From Sphaerisporangium fuscum (GTDB lineage: Bacteria > Actinomycetota > Actinomycetes > Streptosporangiales > Streptosporangiaceae): a stretch of 64,000 nucleotides of DNA. A model generated the notes under the pieces. It saw only the letters and a program-made list of their open reading frames with translations. It was not told the origin of the DNA and ran no database searches. Within the stretch, counting starts at the first letter, position 1, and every line of letters starts with the position of its first letter. The position numbers were made by a program, and so were the translations under genes. The stretch is from NCBI RefSeq assembly GCF_018531465.1, contig NZ_JAHDTF010000022.1, positions 1-64,000 on the forward strand, read 5' to 3'. Positions 61,981 through 64,000 of this stretch are shown here, in pieces.

Positions 61981-64000
61981 TCAGATCAGGTCGATGGGGT
62001 CCATGCACACCCGGACCATATCGGGAGCCTTTCGCGCGGACCTCACCCCCGCCGCGCCCTTCAGCGCCCGCGCCAGCGCGCCGCCGTCGGCGCGCGGCAC
62101 GCGGACCATCAGCCGTTCCTCCGCCTCGCCCGCCATGGGACGCGGCGTCTCCAGGGGCACCGGGCCGAGTATCTGGGCGCCCTCGGGAAGCCTGAGGTCC
62201 GCCGCCATCTCCCGCACCGCCGCGGCGGGGCCGGTGAGCGTGGCCATGTGGACGGCGGGCGGGAACCCCAGCGTCGCCCTTTCGGCCAGCTCGCGCTCGG
62301 CGTGGGTGACGGGATCCCACCGCAGCAGCGCCTGGACCGCCGGGACCGAGGAGTCGGCGAGCACCACCAGCTCGGCGGCCGGGCGGAGCAGCGCGGCGGC
62401 GTTCATCCAGCGGCGTAGCGTCTCCTCCGACGCGCGCAGGTCGGCGCGGCCGAGAAGGGCCCAGCCGTCGAGCAGGACGGCGGCGGCGTACCCGCCGTCG
62501 GCCACCGGCTCGGCACCCGGCGTGGCCACCACCAGAGCGGGCGCGGAGCCGACCGTGGCGAGGACGCCCTCGCGCCCGGAGGTCTTCACCCGGACCGACG
62601 GGAACGCCCGCCCGAGCTCCTCCGCGGTGCGCCGGGCGCCGACCACGACCGCCCGCATCCGGTTGCCGCCGCACATCTGACAGCGCCAGGTTCCCGCGAT
62701 GCGGCCGCACCACCGGCAGTAGGGCGCCGCGTGCCCGTTCCGCAGCGCCAGCGGCCCCCCGCACAACGGCCCCCCGGCCACCGGGCCGCCCTCCGCGTGC
62801 CCGGCCGGCCGCCCGGACACGGCGAGGTATCCCTCGCCGCCCACTGGAGCCGCGGCCTGAAAGCCTCCGGGTCTCCCCCCGGTACCCGGCTGATCGCCGT
62901 ACCCCTCGTACCGGCCGGCCCCCCGCGAGTCGCCGTACTCGGGGACACCGTGCCCCAGGTGATCGCCGTACCCCGCCGACCGGGCGGTCCTCCGCGGATC
63001 GCCGTGCGAGGAGAGGGGGTGTTCGAGGGAGCCGGGGTCCGGGGCGCCGGGTGGGGACTGGACGCAACGGGCCGGGGCGCGGCATGTCTGGCAGGCGAGC
63101 GCGGGCAGGTAGCCACGACGGGGCACCTGGACGAGGACGGGCCCACTGGCGAGGCCGTGCTTCAGCGCCGCCCAGGCCACGCTGGGCAGCCGGGCCGCCC
63201 GCGCCGCCTCGTCCCTGGCCAGGTCGGCGTCGTCGCCCGCCGGCCGGACACGCGGCACGTACCTCCGCAGGACCTCCCTGGGCGCCACGATCGCCCTCGC
63301 CCACCCGGTCGCCACCAGCCGGGTCGCCTCGGCCGTGCGGCCGTAACCCGCGATCAGCATCGCCGCGCCGGTCTGCTGAGCGCGCAGGCCGAGGACCTCC
63401 CGCGCGTGCGGGTACGGCGCCAGCCGCTCGGCGTGCAGGTCGTCGCCGTCGTCCCAGATCACCACGAGCCCGAGGTCGCGCACCGGGGCGAACGCCGCCG
63501 CCCGCGTGCCGATCACTACCCGCACCTGCCCCCGCAGCACCCGCAACCACCTGCGGTACCGCTCGGCCGGGCCGAGGTCCGCGGTGAGGGCGACGTGGCG
63601 TCCCTCCCCCAGGATCCGGTGCGACGCGGCGTCGAGCAGGGCGACGTCCTTGCCGTCGGGCACCACGACCACCGCTCCGCGCCCGCCGGCCAGGGCGGCC
63701 CGCACGGCCACGGCGATCCCTTCAGCCCACCCGGGACCCCCGTCGCCCTCGAAGGCCGCGCCCCGGTCTCCTCTCGCGCCATCGACCCCCGCCCCACGAC
63801 GCCCCCGGCCGCCCACGCCGGCACCTCCACCGGCGTGGGCGCCGGGGAGAACGGTCCATACGGCGCGCGGAGCACGCCCCTCGGCGAGTGCGGTCAGGAA
63901 CGACGGCCCCGTCGGGTATTCGTCCCAGATCCCCCTGGAAGCCGGCCCGGCGTCCGCGCCGGCCCCGTCCCCCGAACTCCCCGCGACACCGGCAACCCCG
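61981..64000 (-). CDS. priA: Primosomal protein N' (PriA), N-terminus cut by window edge, with insertion
   Basis: The frame is open to the window end, and the upstream part (WDEYPTGPSFLTALAEGRAP, RAVWTVLPGAHA) matches PriA, so the gene continues beyond 64000. Actinomycete PriA lacks a working Walker A; here VVVVPDGKDVALLDAAS takes its place, so it is probably a replication-restart factor without helicase activity. GTRAAAFAPV, WDDGDDLHAERLAPYPHARE and GYGRTAEATRLV are family motifs. The zinc region is split: ACQTCRAPARCVQ is followed by 98 extra residues before CGGPLAL, and then YCRWCGRIAGTWRCQMCGGN. The C-terminus WVRVCMDPIDLI-like end is normal. Confidence 0.9.
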   Translation of the reverse strand, partial: GVAGVAGSSGDGAGADAGPASRGIWDEYPTGPSFLTALAEGRAPRAVWTVLPGAHAGGGAGVGGRGRRGAGVDGARGDRGAAFEGDGGPGWAEGIAVAVRAALAGGRGAVVVVPDGKDVALLDAASHRILGEGRHVALTADLGPAERYRRWLRVLRGQVRVVIGTRAAAFAPVRDLGLVVIWDDGDDLHAERLAPYPHAREVLGLRAQQTGAAMLIAGYGRTAEATRLVATGWARAIVAPREVLRRYVPRVRPAGDDADLARDEAARAARLPSVAWAALKHGLASGPVLVQVPRRGYLPALACQTCRAPARCVQSPPGAPDPGSLEHPLSSHGDPRRTARSAGYGDHLGHGVPEYGDSRGAGRYEGYGDQPGTGGRPGGFQAAAPVGGEGYLAVSGRPAGHAEGGPVAGGPLCGGPLALRNGHAAPYCRWCGRIAGTWRCQMCGGNRMRAVVVGARRTAEELGRAFPSVRVKTSGREGVLATVGSAPALVVATPGAEPVADGGYAAAVLLDGWALLGRADLRASEETLRRWMNAAALLRPAAELVVLADSSVPAVQALLRWDPVTHAERELAERATLGFPPAVHMATLTGPAAAVREMAADLRLPEGAQILGPVPLETPRPMAGEAEERLMVRVPRADGGALARALKGAAGVRSARKAPDMVRVCMDPIDLI
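62764..63057 (-). repeat. 294-bp repeat-derived insertion in priA
   Basis: The 98-codon insert is Gly/Pro/Tyr-rich, with motifs YGDHLGHGVPE, YGDSRGAGRYEG and YGDQPGTGGRPGG. On the plus strand GATCGCCGTAC or a close variant recurs at about 62890, 62930, 62967 and 62999, roughly every 32-39 bp. The insert length is a multiple of three. Confidence 0.8.

Overview
The window is 64 kb of very GC-rich DNA (roughly 70-75 % by eye) with dense, often overlapping genes (ATGA/GTGA junctions), many GTG and occasional TTG starts, an F420-type enzyme complement, a helicase-dead-type PriA and an mraZ-rsmH division cluster preceded by DUF3040/dinB. This is the chromosome of a filamentous actinomycete. Gene content and style suggest Streptosporangiaceae or a close relative, which is inference rather than proof. 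I found no rRNA, tRNA, CRISPR array, insertion sequence or phage module.

Layout. 1-10 kb: start of the cell-division cluster (an FtsL-like gene cut by the window edge, rsmH, mraZ, with MraZ boxes on the mraZ promoter), then divergently a MoxR ATPase - DUF58 - transglutaminase operon, and in convergence DUF3040, dinB and a methyltransferase. 10-15.7 kb: a phosphonate uptake and catabolism island (phnD/phnC/phnE-type transporter, FAD oxidoreductase, GntR regulator, phosphonatase-like hydrolase). 15.9-18 kb: nusB, efp, Xaa-Pro peptidase. 18-24.6 kb: accessory genes, including an MFS exporter with a TetR regulator, a questin-oxidase-like protein, GNAT, MarR with a SnoaL-like protein, and an unknown. 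24.7-30.3 kb: F420/LLM oxidoreductase and a CoxD-CoxE-XdhC-MobA set for maturation of a molybdenum hydroxylase that is not encoded here. 30.3-35.3 kb: ssuC-ssuB-ssuA-ssuD sulfonate use, then a dinucleotide-binding reductase with an HxlR regulator. 35.3-39.2 kb: riboflavin operon under an FMN riboswitch (ribE, ribM-type transporter, ribBA, ribH, PH-domain protein), without ribD. 40.4-46.4 kb: five-gene oligopeptide ABC transporter. 46.5-54.6 kb: SDR, a decayed sigma-factor scar, rpe, a secreted Cys-rich protein, XRE-cupin with an MFS transporter, YeiH-type carrier with LysR, YbaK with ArsR. 54.7-64 kb: GNAT, rsmB, fmt, def, two large tandem paralogous proteins of unknown function, and priA running off the end.

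The most unusual feature is a recurrent set of unrelated GC-rich minisatellites (units 18, about 33-39, 40 and 42 bp). Several are multiples of three and lie in frame inside genes. They form the C-terminal tail of PhnC, the N-terminal leader of a TetR protein and a 98-residue insertion that splits a zinc-binding CxxC pair of PriA. Others lie between genes. Second are three gene-tail remnants (Rpn-like, OmpA-like, and sigma factor joined to an unknown tail), which mark deletion or insertion scars at the edges of accessory blocks. Third is the pair of CDCxxC proteins of unknown function between def and priA.
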